Shown: positions 6,401 to 13,351 of the stretch, in pieces
Layout of the letters: each line of letters opens with the position of its first letter
Position numbering within the stretch: the stretch's first letter is position 1
Source: Candidatus Tayloriibacteriota bacterium
GTDB lineage: Bacteria > Patescibacteriota > Minisyncoccia > Phycocordibacterales > PALSA-1337
Length of the DNA: 13,532 nt
Direction of reading: 5' to 3'
Assembly (NCBI GenBank): GCA_023269245.1
Contig: JAHFMB010000014.1
Location: forward strand, 1 to 13,532
The notes under the pieces: model-generated
Databases searched by the model: none
What the model was told of the DNA's origin: nothing
What the model saw: the letters and a program-made list of their open reading frames with translations, nothing else
Position numbers and translations under genes: made by a program

Positions 6401-7087
6401 TCACGGTTTCGTGCCGTAGCCCAATATCATCAGTTCTACTGACCAGCGAAAATATTTTATGCCGGTCAACGAGGTCAGTTTTCGAGCAGCGAGAGTGGGA
6501 ATAAAAATTCGTAATACCCTATTGACGGCTTTCAATATCGGGAATGCCCACACAACGGGTAACTGGTAAAATTTTTCCGCCCCACTATCTTGCATTCCAT
6601 TCATCATCAATAGATCGCGAATCGCATTGACCGTATACGGTCGACAGTGGGTAACATCTTCGTAAAACGTCTTGTACTGACTCTCCCAATCAGGTACCAG
6701 AAAAATAAGCTTGCCACCCGGCTTGAGCACACGGAGGCTTTCGGACATAATATGATCTGGTCTGTAAAAATGCTCAAGAACTGATTTGTGATATACCACG
6801 TCAAAAGAATTATCAGAAAACGGTATCGGTTCGGTTTCAAGGTCCGTTTTCTTGAATTGTACGCCTCGGTCTGTTGATGCACTCTCTTCCCTGTCTATCG
6901 CAGATGCGCTCATGCCAATAGCATGAAATGCATTTATAAAATCCCCACGACCACTACCAACCTCGAGAATAGATCCTTGCCGATCAAGACGAAATCGCTT
7001 CATGAGATATGTGGCCAGCTGGAGCGGGTACGCTGTTTTCGGCGTTCTGTCTGTCGAATAAACCACGCTGAGATATTCTTTCTTCAT
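6401..7087 (-). CDS. Class I SAM-dependent methyltransferase
   Basis: From the ATG at 7087 the protein has 228 residues. A TTG three codons upstream (7096) is an alternative start, but the ATG gives a normal MKKEYLS beginning and lies 20 nt from a plausible promoter. Motif I LEVGSGRG (41-48), an acidic ASAIDRE after strand 2, FDVVYHKSVLEHF (strand 4 and the following helix) and LRVLKPGGKLIFLVPD place it in the Methyltransf_11-type Rossmann family. The C-terminal third, with PVVWAFPILKAVNRVLRIFIPTL, is hydrophobic and may bind a membrane or lipid-linked acceptor; that is inference. It faces the upstream operon tail-to-tail and is divergent from the putative GT at 7151. A glycan-modifying role is likely from context, but the acceptor is unknown. 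Confidence 0.85.
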   Translation of the reverse strand: MKKEYLSVVYSTDRTPKTAYPLQLATYLMKRFRLDRQGSILEVGSGRGDFINAFHAIGMSASAIDREESASTDRGVQFKKTDLETEPIPFSDNSFDVVYHKSVLEHFYRPDHIMSESLRVLKPGGKLIFLVPDWESQYKTFYEDVTHCRPYTVNAIRDLLMMNGMQDSGAEKFYQLPVVWAFPILKAVNRVLRIFIPTLAARKLTSLTGIKYFRWSVELMILGYGTKP

Positions 7088-7114
7088 AGGTTTCAATTTC
7101 TTATTGTGTGTGCT

Positions 7115-7142
7115 ATTTTAACATACAAATACTACTGGTAAA
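7115..7142 (-). promoter_or_regulatory. Candidate extended -10 promoter for the minus-strand methyltransferase
   Basis: On the minus strand TTTACC (7142-7137, four of six) is followed after 16 nt by TAAAAT (7120-7115, five of six), with TG one base before it. Expected transcription start is about 7108, giving a 20-nt leader. No equally good promoter was found on the plus strand for the gene at 7151. Confidence 0.4.
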
Positions 7143-7150
7143 CCATCTCC

Positions 7151-8428
7151 ATGACCGCATCTACACGCAAACCTCGGCTCATATGTATTCCACATTATAT
7201 TGGAAGCGTACGTTATTTCGAAAAATTGACACCTTTCCTAGAACAAAAGTACGACGTATCTTTTTTACTTCTTCCGCTCAATCGGGGTAAGTACCAGCAA
7301 GAAATGATCCGGTATTGCACAGAACGTTCCCTGCACACACTGGTAGTCCCGCGGCCAACGCCCAATTTCTTGACACGCCATATTCCTTTCTATGAGGAAC
7401 TCAGACAGGCCCGCATATATAAGCATGAAATCCGTCGTTTGTATGCCTCTGGCGATATACGAAAGATTGTGAGCATCAATGACTGCGGTTTCCCGCTCAA
7501 TTATGTATTGCGAGAAGCCCAGAAAAAAGGTGCGGATACCCTCGTCCTACAATGGGCAGTTGTGGCACCAGGACAGCAGGTAGGACCGCAATACGTTTCA
7601 TCAAATATATTCAGGAGACTTGTGTTTCGTTATGGCAAGCCATTGTATGAATACTGTAGAAAAATACTCTTGGCATGCGTCATCGGGTCACGTCTTGATG
7701 TCGCCAAGAGAACCATTGGCAGCGGCTCTGCAAAAAAATTTGGGGTAATAAACGGTCAAACACGGGATTATGTAGCGGGTCGCGGGGTTCCTTTGCGCAA
7801 AATAACAGTGGTCGGCTATCTAGATTTCTTTCTAGCAGAAAAAATGAGTAAAGACTTGGCAAAGGACGCCGGACCCAGAGAAAAACTCGCCCGGATTCAT
7901 GGGTTCGATATGCACAAGAAAAATATAATTGTATTTTCATCTCCCTATAATACAAAGGATGTCACCTTCTTGAGTGACGAAGAACAGTACCGGTATGTTG
8001 AGAGTATATTTACTGGCCTGTGGTCAGTTCTACCAAAGGATCAATACGATTTCCACCTCAAAATTCATCCGGCTGAAGATAAAAATCTATACAGGCACCT
8101 TGCGTCACGTGGCGTAAAAATATACGGCAAAGAAACAAACAATTTCGAAATTATAGGGATTTCTGACCTATATATTGCCGACAGCACTACGACAAACTTC
8201 ATTCCTATTATCATGAATAAGGACTCAATTTTTGTAAACTTTTTGAAACTTGAAATGGTGGATATGGCGAAAGAGTCATATGGCATACATGCATTCGTTC
8301 ACACCCTGCATGAATTTGAAAAACTGGTCATCGATTGGCGAGAAGGCCGTCTTGAGAAGCAATACACCCAGGATGAGTATATATATACAAAGAATTCGCT
8401 TGAAAAAATAATGGCGTGGATTAACTGA
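7151..8428 (+). CDS. Putative GT-B glycosyltransferase with sialyltransferase-like HP and ST motifs
   Basis: I do not recognise a named family for this 425-residue protein. What can be seen: an N-terminal Rossmann-like half starting RLICIPHYIGSVRYF, with VSINDCGFP and DTLVLQWAVV as later strands, a linker with VTVVGYLDF-type segments (residues 218-225), and a C-terminal half beginning KNIIVFSSPYNTKD (257-270). The C-terminal half holds YDFHLKIHPAED (HP at 306-307) and SDLYIADSTTTNF (345-348 STTT), then a strand IFVNF. K.HP followed about 40 residues later by S-T/S-T is the pattern shared by CMP-sialic acid-using GT-B enzymes and by CDP-glycerol/capsule transferases. In a cluster with a CMP-ulosonate pathway, a transferase for the CMP-sugar is the natural guess. 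The expected acidic [DE][DE]G motif was not found. No signal peptide or clear membrane segment is visible. It lies 5 nt before the next methyltransferase, so they form an operon; no Shine-Dalgarno is seen. Confidence 0.55.
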   Translation: MTASTRKPRLICIPHYIGSVRYFEKLTPFLEQKYDVSFLLLPLNRGKYQQEMIRYCTERSLHTLVVPRPTPNFLTRHIPFYEELRQARIYKHEIRRLYASGDIRKIVSINDCGFPLNYVLREAQKKGADTLVLQWAVVAPGQQVGPQYVSSNIFRRLVFRYGKPLYEYCRKILLACVIGSRLDVAKRTIGSGSAKKFGVINGQTRDYVAGRGVPLRKITVVGYLDFFLAEKMSKDLAKDAGPREKLARIHGFDMHKKNIIVFSSPYNTKDVTFLSDEEQYRYVESIFTGLWSVLPKDQYDFHLKIHPAEDKNLYRHLASRGVKIYGKETNNFEIIGISDLYIADSTTTNFIPIIMNKDSIFVNFLKLEMVDMAKESYGIHAFVHTLHEFEKLVIDWREGRLEKQYTQDEYIYTKNSLEKIMAWIN

Positions 8429-8433
8429 TTTCC

Positions 8434-9465
8434 ATGAAAAAAATAACCAGCCTCCCATTTTATTTTAGTACAACCTACCCGCCATACGTAGTGCTCAGCC
8501 CTGAGCAAGTTGCCCTGCGCAACAAACTAAACGACATGACCGACCGCGGCGATATTGCATACGAACATGTGCCATGCCTGTGTGGAAAGACGTCGTTTGC
8601 AATCATTGGCGCGTATGATCGATATAGGATCAAACAACAGACGGTGATATGCACATTGTGCGGTCTCATCCAAAGCATGCCTCGCATGACCCAAAAAGCA
8701 TACTCATGGTTCTATTCATCAGATTTTTACCGCAAACTGTACGACCACAACACTCCTGCACGTGTGGAGGATATCACCGGATATTATCAAGACCGATATT
8801 CAAAAAAGAGATACGAGTACATTGCCTCGCACATAAAAGCGCCAATCATAAACATTCTAGAGATTGGCTGCGCCGGCGGATGGAATCTCTATCCTTTTTT
8901 CAAAAAAGGAGCCCGCGTGCTCGGTTTTGATTTGGGACCAGACCTGGTAGCAAAGGGGCGCTCTCTTGGCATGGATTTGAATGTCGGAACTATTGATGAT
9001 GTCCCGGCACAAGAAAAGTTTGACCTGATCATCCTTGCACACGTACTTGAACATCTCGCCAATCCGAAGGAAATTCTGCAGAAACTTGCTTCGCATCTCA
9101 AACCACAGGGAGCATTATATATTGAAGTTCCAAACATTGAACGATACAAAAAGTTCCTGGGCGACATACAGCTCCAGAATGCCCATCTGTACTACTACAG
9201 CCCAACTACCCTTTTACCTTACGTCAAAGAAGCGGGGCTGGAGCCGAGACCATTTACAGTTGATATTTTGGGACCAAATATTGGCGGTTTGTTTTACACG
9301 ACAAAAGCAGTTCCAGCACGTGCAACTGATATGTCCCATGAATACACCCGAATGGTGTCACTCATACGAAAAAATGAGTGGCGATATCGTATTAAACACA
9401 TTTTTTTAAAACTACACATACTCAAACTGCTTGCCTCAATACGAAATGCCATAAAACGCACCTAG
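8434..9465 (+). CDS. Zinc-binding class I SAM-dependent methyltransferase
   Basis: The 343-residue protein has two parts. The N-terminal region carries four cysteines in a CxC...CxxC arrangement (C48, C50 in PCLCG; C73, C76 in CTLCG), a likely zinc ribbon like that in sugar C-methyltransferases and related enzymes. The central region is a Rossmann methyltransferase: motif I LEIGCAGGW (142-150), FDLGPD (165-170), FDLIILAHVLEHL (196-208) and HLKPQGALYIEVPN (221-234). The C-terminus is basic, ends in KLHILKLLASIRNAIKRT and could touch a membrane. It starts 5 nt after the putative glycosyltransferase stop and likely shares its mRNA. A role in methylating a sugar nucleotide or the transferred sugar is reasonable; the histidine of HVLEHL is the usual feature of this group, not proof of C-methylation. 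Confidence 0.85.
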   Translation: MKKITSLPFYFSTTYPPYVVLSPEQVALRNKLNDMTDRGDIAYEHVPCLCGKTSFAIIGAYDRYRIKQQTVICTLCGLIQSMPRMTQKAYSWFYSSDFYRKLYDHNTPARVEDITGYYQDRYSKKRYEYIASHIKAPIINILEIGCAGGWNLYPFFKKGARVLGFDLGPDLVAKGRSLGMDLNVGTIDDVPAQEKFDLIILAHVLEHLANPKEILQKLASHLKPQGALYIEVPNIERYKKFLGDIQLQNAHLYYYSPTTLLPYVKEAGLEPRPFTVDILGPNIGGLFYTTKAVPARATDMSHEYTRMVSLIRKNEWRYRIKHIFLKLHILKLLASIRNAIKRT

Positions 9466-9504
9466 CGCTGTAATTGTATACTTGGAATCAGCAATTTAAA
9501 CCAA

Positions 9505-9533
9505 TTGACAAGCTCGCATTTTACTGTTAGATT
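9505..9533 (+). promoter_or_regulatory. Strong promoter of the HAD phosphatase gene
   Basis: A perfect TTGACA (9505-9510) is followed after exactly 17 nt by TAGATT (9528-9533), preceded by TGT (extended -10, TGtTAGATT). Expected transcription start is about 9540, leaving a leader of nearly 50 nt. The -10 box lies inside the left arm of an inverted repeat. Confidence 0.6.
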
Positions 9534-9552
9534 GCAGTAAATCTTACAGTAA
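9521..9552. repeat. Operator-like 13-bp inverted repeat over the -10 and start region
   Basis: Left arm TTACTGTTAGATT (9521-9533) and right arm AATCTTACAGTAA (9540-9552) are reverse complements except for one position, with a 6-nt spacer. A second shorter pairing, TTACTG (9521-9526) with CAGTAA (9535-9540), shares the left arm, so the half-site occurs three times. The repeat covers the -10 and the predicted start of transcription and is not followed by a T-run, so a repressor site is more likely than a terminator. An RNA hairpin at the mRNA 5' end is the alternative. Confidence 0.6.
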
Positions 9553-9587
9553 TAACTGCACACAACAACCGAACAGAAACTGAACGT

Positions 9588-10127
9588 ATGATCGCACCAC
9601 AACCGACGATTATTACAGCTATGCTGGAGCGGAAGCTCAAGCTGGTCAAACTCTTCGCCACCGACTTTGACGGCATTCACACCGATGGAACCGTCATGGT
9701 GGATGAGCACGGCACCGAGAGCGTCCGCTGCAGCCGCAAGGACGGGCTCGGGTACAATATGCTTGCCAAGGCGGGCATCCACGCTTGTGTCATCTCCAAA
9801 GAAGCCAATCCGGTAGTCCTGCGGCGATGCGAAAAACTCAAGATCCTTTGCCACCAAAAAGTTGCCGACGGGCAAGGTAAACTGGAGATTCTGAAACGTG
9901 TCATGGAAGAGTTGGATCTTCGGCCTGCAAACGTCTTGTATATGGGCGATGATCTCAATGACCTCCAGGCGCTCGAGTTTGCTGGCGTATCCGTCACGGT
10001 ACGCGACGGCCATGAATATCTGCGCAAAAAGGTTGACATCGTTACCACCCGCGCAGGCGGCGATCATGCCATCCGCGAGGTATGCGAGCTCCTCCTGACC
10101 GCGCAGGGCCGCTCTCTCGAATTCTGA
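9588..10127 (+). CDS. KdsC-like HAD phosphatase, probably for a phosphorylated ulosonate
   Basis: This 179-residue cap-less HAD phosphatase resembles KdsC (KDO-8-phosphate phosphatase) and the phosphatase domain fused to some CMP-acylneuraminate synthetases. Motif I is ATDFDGIHTDG (nucleophile D26, general acid/base D28), motif II is the serine in CVISKEANPVV (S70), motif III a lysine in GQGKLEIL (K98), and motif IV YMGDDLNDL (D121, D122, D125). All catalytic positions are filled. The ISKE.NPVV variant of motif II is the kind seen in nonulosonate-linked HADs. In context it would remove the phosphate from a product such as a 9-phosphate, implying that the NeuB-like enzyme uses a phosphorylated sugar. 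No Shine-Dalgarno is visible; an internal ATG at 9621 (MLERKLKLVKL) is an alternative start. The gene is a single-gene unit with its own promoter and terminator and is noticeably GC-rich (67% over 9721-9780, hand count). Confidence 0.85.
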   Translation: MIAPQPTIITAMLERKLKLVKLFATDFDGIHTDGTVMVDEHGTESVRCSRKDGLGYNMLAKAGIHACVISKEANPVVLRRCEKLKILCHQKVADGQGKLEILKRVMEELDLRPANVLYMGDDLNDLQALEFAGVSVTVRDGHEYLRKKVDIVTTRAGGDHAIREVCELLLTAQGRSLEF

Positions 10128-10144
10128 TTGGCTTCGGTTCCACA

Positions 10145-10174
10145 GCCCCAAGGCATGTCCTTGGCGCTTTTTTT
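10145..10174 (+). terminator. Rho-independent terminator after the HAD phosphatase
   Basis: CCAAGG (10148-10153) pairs with CCTTGG (10159-10164) over CATGT. The stem extends outward with one mismatch (GC with GC at 10145-10146 and 10166-10167) and is followed by seven T (10168-10174). It works for the plus strand only; the convergent SDR gene has no T-run on its side. Confidence 0.85.
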
Positions 10175-10182
10175 ATGCGTCA

Positions 10183-11007
10183 TTACCAGGCGGTCTTACC
10201 TCCATCAACCACTAGATTTTGGCCAGTCATGAACTCTGACGCATCAGATGACAAAAATGCTATCGCGCCGACATAGTCCTGCGGTGTCGCCATGCGCCCA
10301 AACATCGTCATATCACCATACCGTTTTACAAATGCCTTGTCTTGGGCAGGAGTCTGTACTCCCGTCGGGGAAAATGTATTAATACGAACGTTGTACATAC
10401 CGAGACGGGCCGCCCACTGTCTAGTAAAGCCAAGAAGGGCCGACTTTGTCGTTGAATATGCGACCGACTTGAAGCGCTTCTCTGACGGATCATTGTACAC
10501 CCGATGATCATGGGCGACGACCGAAACATCGGAACCGATGTTAATGATCGAACCGGATCGCTGTTTGATCATGTACGTGGCGACAGATTTTGTACAAATC
10601 ATGGTACCCGTGAGATTGACGCGCAATTCCTTTTCCCATAGATCGATTGGGTACTTCTCATAGGGAGCAAACTGCGAAGCGGAATCAGCACTACCAACTG
10701 CCGGATTCATTGCTGCATTGTTGATGAGTACATCGATCTTCGTATACTTTTTAATGATTGCTCGAACGGCGTGCCGGACACTTTTTTCGTCAGTAATATC
10801 GACTGACTCGACGTCGGCCTTCACTTTTTTCTTGAGAAGTACCTGCTGAGCTTGTCGCATTCCCTGCTCATCTTTCGCATCCCATACGACAACATGCGCC
10901 CCCATCTTTCCAAGCGCTTCAGCATAGGAGAGGCCCAGAAAGCCAGCGCCACCCGTTATGATGATGACTTTACCGTGTAATGAAAAAATATCTTTAGTGG
11001 TTTTCAT
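10183..11007 (-). CDS. Short-chain dehydrogenase/reductase (SDR), classical type
   Basis: The 274-residue protein is a classical SDR. The Rossmann nucleotide loop TGGAGFLG (18-25) follows VIII; D43 at the end of strand 2 (VVVWDAK) suggests NAD(H) over NADP(H). NNAAM (96-100), the structural N131, S159 in IINIGSD and the catalytic Y184xxxK188 (YSTTK) complete the active site. The tail VVDGGKTAW is typical of FabG-like members. It resembles oxidoreductases such as Campylobacter PtmA that sit in legionaminic-acid/flagellin-glycan clusters, a comparison from memory rather than a search. It is the last gene of a minus-strand operon: its ATG overlaps the isomerase stop by 4 nt. Likely role: oxidation or reduction of a sugar hydroxyl/keto group in precursor synthesis. 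Confidence 0.88.
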   Translation of the reverse strand: MKTTKDIFSLHGKVIIITGGAGFLGLSYAEALGKMGAHVVVWDAKDEQGMRQAQQVLLKKKVKADVESVDITDEKSVRHAVRAIIKKYTKIDVLINNAAMNPAVGSADSASQFAPYEKYPIDLWEKELRVNLTGTMICTKSVATYMIKQRSGSIINIGSDVSVVAHDHRVYNDPSEKRFKSVAYSTTKSALLGFTRQWAARLGMYNVRINTFSPTGVQTPAQDKAFVKRYGDMTMFGRMATPQDYVGAIAFLSSDASEFMTGQNLVVDGGKTAW

Positions 11008-11819
11008 AGTGATGAAATAGTGGAAGTAACAAATCTCAACTGATCCTGCGCATCTTTAAGGTAATCTGTTCCACGCCATGCCTGGATGGTGTAGATACCT
11101 GTGTATCCTATAGCTTTCAGCGCCGCAAAACAACCCTTAAAATCAGCGTCCCCTGTACCCAGAAGTAGGGACTGCGTACTACCAACCTTGCGGTCTTTGA
11201 GATGAACCTCGAAAATTCGCGCACCAAGCGTCTTGATATCACGTACACAATTGAAGCCATACGACGTGCAATTGCCAACATCATACGAAACGCCGACATT
11301 TTTTTCAGAAAATGAGTCGGTAAATGCCGCCAACTCTTCTGCAGGCATTTCTGTTTCGAGTGCAATCTTCAGTTCATGTTCTTTGGCCACTTTAGCAATC
11401 ATTGAAATTGATTTATGAGCGTCAGCCCTCTCATCTGGAGTAGCTGGTGCCTGATCTTCCAGAAGTGGCACTGAAAGAGTTTTAGTAGACAAACGTGGCG
11501 CCACAAGCGGTATAAACATCTTAAACATACCTATTGACGCAGATGCTTCCGGACCAAAGAGCTTATACCTTCCACAATCGACCGAACTTATCGGCACTGT
11601 TCGAGCGCTCGCATCAATGCGGGAAATAATTTCAGGCCGAGCCCAGATGTCCTCGATCGGATCAAATCCGGCAATATCCCGGTCCACAAACCATTCGATG
11701 GCATCAAATCCAAGCTGTTTGGCAACCACAAATTCCGCTTCCCATTTTTCGGGGAAAAACTGAAGCCGTGTGCCCTGTGGCGCGGAAAGCCGGCCTTGCA
11801 TTATGGAAATCTGATTCAT
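11004..11819 (-). CDS. Sugar phosphate isomerase/epimerase, xylose isomerase-like TIM barrel
   Basis: This 271-residue protein matches the AP-endonuclease-2/xylose isomerase-like TIM barrel family (UlaE/IolE/hexulose isomerase relatives). Signs are the N-terminal MQGRLS (7-12), WEAEFVVAKQLGFDAIEW (26-43), IALETE (E155), SYDVGNC (D180) and FEVHLKDR (H206), which are metal-ligand positions of the family. The last ligand, usually Glu near the C-terminus, is replaced by Gln in YTIQAWRG (Q246). I believe some cluster-associated members share this Gln, so it may be a subfamily trait rather than a defect. The enzyme would interconvert keto and aldo sugars or epimerise a carbon next to a carbonyl, in the cytoplasm. 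It is the middle gene of the flippase-isomerase-SDR operon, overlapping both neighbours by 4 nt. Confidence 0.82.
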   Translation of the reverse strand: MNQISIMQGRLSAPQGTRLQFFPEKWEAEFVVAKQLGFDAIEWFVDRDIAGFDPIEDIWARPEIISRIDASARTVPISSVDCGRYKLFGPEASASIGMFKMFIPLVAPRLSTKTLSVPLLEDQAPATPDERADAHKSISMIAKVAKEHELKIALETEMPAEELAAFTDSFSEKNVGVSYDVGNCTSYGFNCVRDIKTLGARIFEVHLKDRKVGSTQSLLLGTGDADFKGCFAALKAIGYTGIYTIQAWRGTDYLKDAQDQLRFVTSTISSL

Positions 11820-13231
11820 ATATTGTCAGCAGAACGTTTTGGCAACCATCTCCCTATGACCCGTCTCACGTCTGAGAAAAAATTATGCAGGAATTCTTTG
11901 TCCACGTCATCATAGCTGGTTAGATACTTCCAATTGAGACTGACATCAAGCTTTGACCTGACCATGTATACATAGACGATGGCAAAGAGAAGCGCCGAGA
12001 GGACGATCCCCTGGATGACTAGACCCCACAAGCCAAATGCCGGTATCAATATGGCGTACAAGACAATGCCGACTAGTCCTTTCATGAGCTTTTGGAACAA
12101 CAAGAACCCTTGTCGGCGATATACCACCAAAAATACTCCCGCCACGGCTGTGGCCGCAATGATTGGCAACGTGAGGAGAAGCACGTCAAAATACGGAAGC
12201 GATGCAATATATTTCGGAAAGAATATGTGAATAAAAGGTTGGGCTGCAATCAGACCAATGATTCCGACCGCTATCGAGAATAATATGAGGTACTTTGTTC
12301 CCACATTGTAGATCTTCTGCAGCTTCTCTTTTTCGGCGATGTGGAGCGGTATCAACACCGATAATGTATTGACCGGCATAAAGTTTGCCAGCGTCCCAAT
12401 CATCGTTTGGGCAACTGAGAATATAGCGACCGCCTCGGTACTGATCAAGAACTTGGTCATCCATACTTGGACAAAATCAACTAGTTTGGCCGCAACCGGA
12501 CGCAGAAGCTCCCACTTTCCGTATGAAAACAACAGTTTCCCAATCATCATTTCATGGGCAACTGGATGCGGCCGCCACAGTTTGAAATAACTTTTAATCA
12601 CAGGAACAACCATGAAAATAATTGAGATATACGATGCGGCGACAAGCGAGATAATGACCTCCTTGAGTCCGACTGTTGCAAAGAAATAAAACCAGGCAAT
12701 GATAGCAAGCTGGATAAACCGGCTGATGGACGATCTGCTGGCGATCAAACTGAACTTTTTCTCGGCTTCCAAGGCCAGACGCAGCGAAGGAAGTATTGCA
12801 TCATGAAGAAACAAAAATGACATGATGCGGATATAGAATATGAAATCCGCACTATACTTTGAGAAGAAGAATGATGCGCCAAAGAATATGACTGCCCACA
12901 AAATGATGCCGATTCCTACGCGTACAGTCGTCGATTCATAGAAGAGTCTCTTGGCACGCGGAATATCCTGCTCACCCACATAGCGGAGAATATCATTGCG
13001 CATCGTCTCTCCTCCCAATCCCATAAATACTGCAATACCCGAAAAGGACGACAGAATAAGCTGAAATACACCGTATTGATACACCGTGAGCTTCGAAAGT
13101 ACGATTAGGGTGTTGAAAAAACCAACACCGCGCGACACCACGTTCCAGATGCCAAAAAAGAACTCCCCTTTGAGGTACGTCTTGTAGAACGGCTTTGGTG
13201 TTGCGGGCTTTGCAGGCGTAGGGTGTTCCAT
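11816..13231 (-). CDS. Wzx-type oligosaccharide flippase (MOP superfamily)
   Basis: From the ATG at 13231 the protein has 471 residues with about 12 hydrophobic segments spread through its length (for example GIWNVVSRGVGFFNTLIVL near 27-45, VGIGIILWAVIFFGASFFF around 104-122, YLILFSIAVGIIGLIAAQ and VLLLTLPIIAATAVAGVF further on). This is the architecture of polysaccharide flippases that move undecaprenyl-linked oligosaccharides across the inner membrane. The N-terminal MEHPTPAKPATPKPFYKTYL is a short cytoplasmic tail before the first segment. The open frame continues upstream to 13363, but that would overlap the divergent gene at 13352 and adds a non-membrane, His/Cys-containing stretch, so 13231 (or 13267) is preferred. 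No good Shine-Dalgarno was found. First gene of the operon with the isomerase and SDR (4-nt overlap). No polymerase (Wzy) or ligase is visible in the window. Confidence 0.85.
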   Translation of the reverse strand: MEHPTPAKPATPKPFYKTYLKGEFFFGIWNVVSRGVGFFNTLIVLSKLTVYQYGVFQLILSSFSGIAVFMGLGGETMRNDILRYVGEQDIPRAKRLFYESTTVRVGIGIILWAVIFFGASFFFSKYSADFIFYIRIMSFLFLHDAILPSLRLALEAEKKFSLIASRSSISRFIQLAIIAWFYFFATVGLKEVIISLVAASYISIIFMVVPVIKSYFKLWRPHPVAHEMMIGKLLFSYGKWELLRPVAAKLVDFVQVWMTKFLISTEAVAIFSVAQTMIGTLANFMPVNTLSVLIPLHIAEKEKLQKIYNVGTKYLILFSIAVGIIGLIAAQPFIHIFFPKYIASLPYFDVLLLTLPIIAATAVAGVFLVVYRRQGFLLFQKLMKGLVGIVLYAILIPAFGLWGLVIQGIVLSALLFAIVYVYMVRSKLDVSLNWKYLTSYDDVDKEFLHNFFSDVRRVIGRWLPKRSADNI

Positions 13232-13297
13232 CGTGATAATGAGGTTTGAAACATGACTGTACCTCATTTTTGAGAAAATTTCTAGAGGGCTCATGTA

Positions 13298-13326
13298 ATG
13301 ACAAAAAATATGATTTAAGATACTAT
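13298..13326 (+). promoter_or_regulatory. Promoter for the right-edge gene
   Basis: ATGACA (13298-13303, five of six matches to TTGACA) is followed after exactly 17 nt by TACTAT (13321-13326, four of six matches to TATAAT). Transcription would begin near 13333, about 19 nt before the ATG at 13352. This makes the other in-frame ATG (13325, inside the -10) an unlikely start. Confidence 0.45.
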
Positions 13327-13351
13327 GGTCACATACATATACACGCATACC

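Noticed and set aside
6402..6420. Hairpin CACG-GTTT-CGTG at the ends of the convergent genes, followed on the minus strand by GGTTTTT
   Set aside because: The stem is only four perfect base pairs with bulges beyond, too weak to call a terminator.
8892..8910. Tight palindrome TCCTTTTTT-C-AAAAAAGGA
   Set aside because: It lies inside the methyltransferase and encodes PFFKKG; a one-base loop and coding role argue against a regulatory hairpin.
9522..9551. LexA-like site (TACTGT ... ACAGTA)
   Set aside because: The spacing between half-sites is 18 nt, whereas the enterobacterial LexA box has 8 nt, so the resemblance is superficial.
9462..10151. Long minus-strand open frame of 229 residues
   Set aside because: It is the shadow of the HAD phosphatase, whose catalytic motifs are complete on the plus strand.
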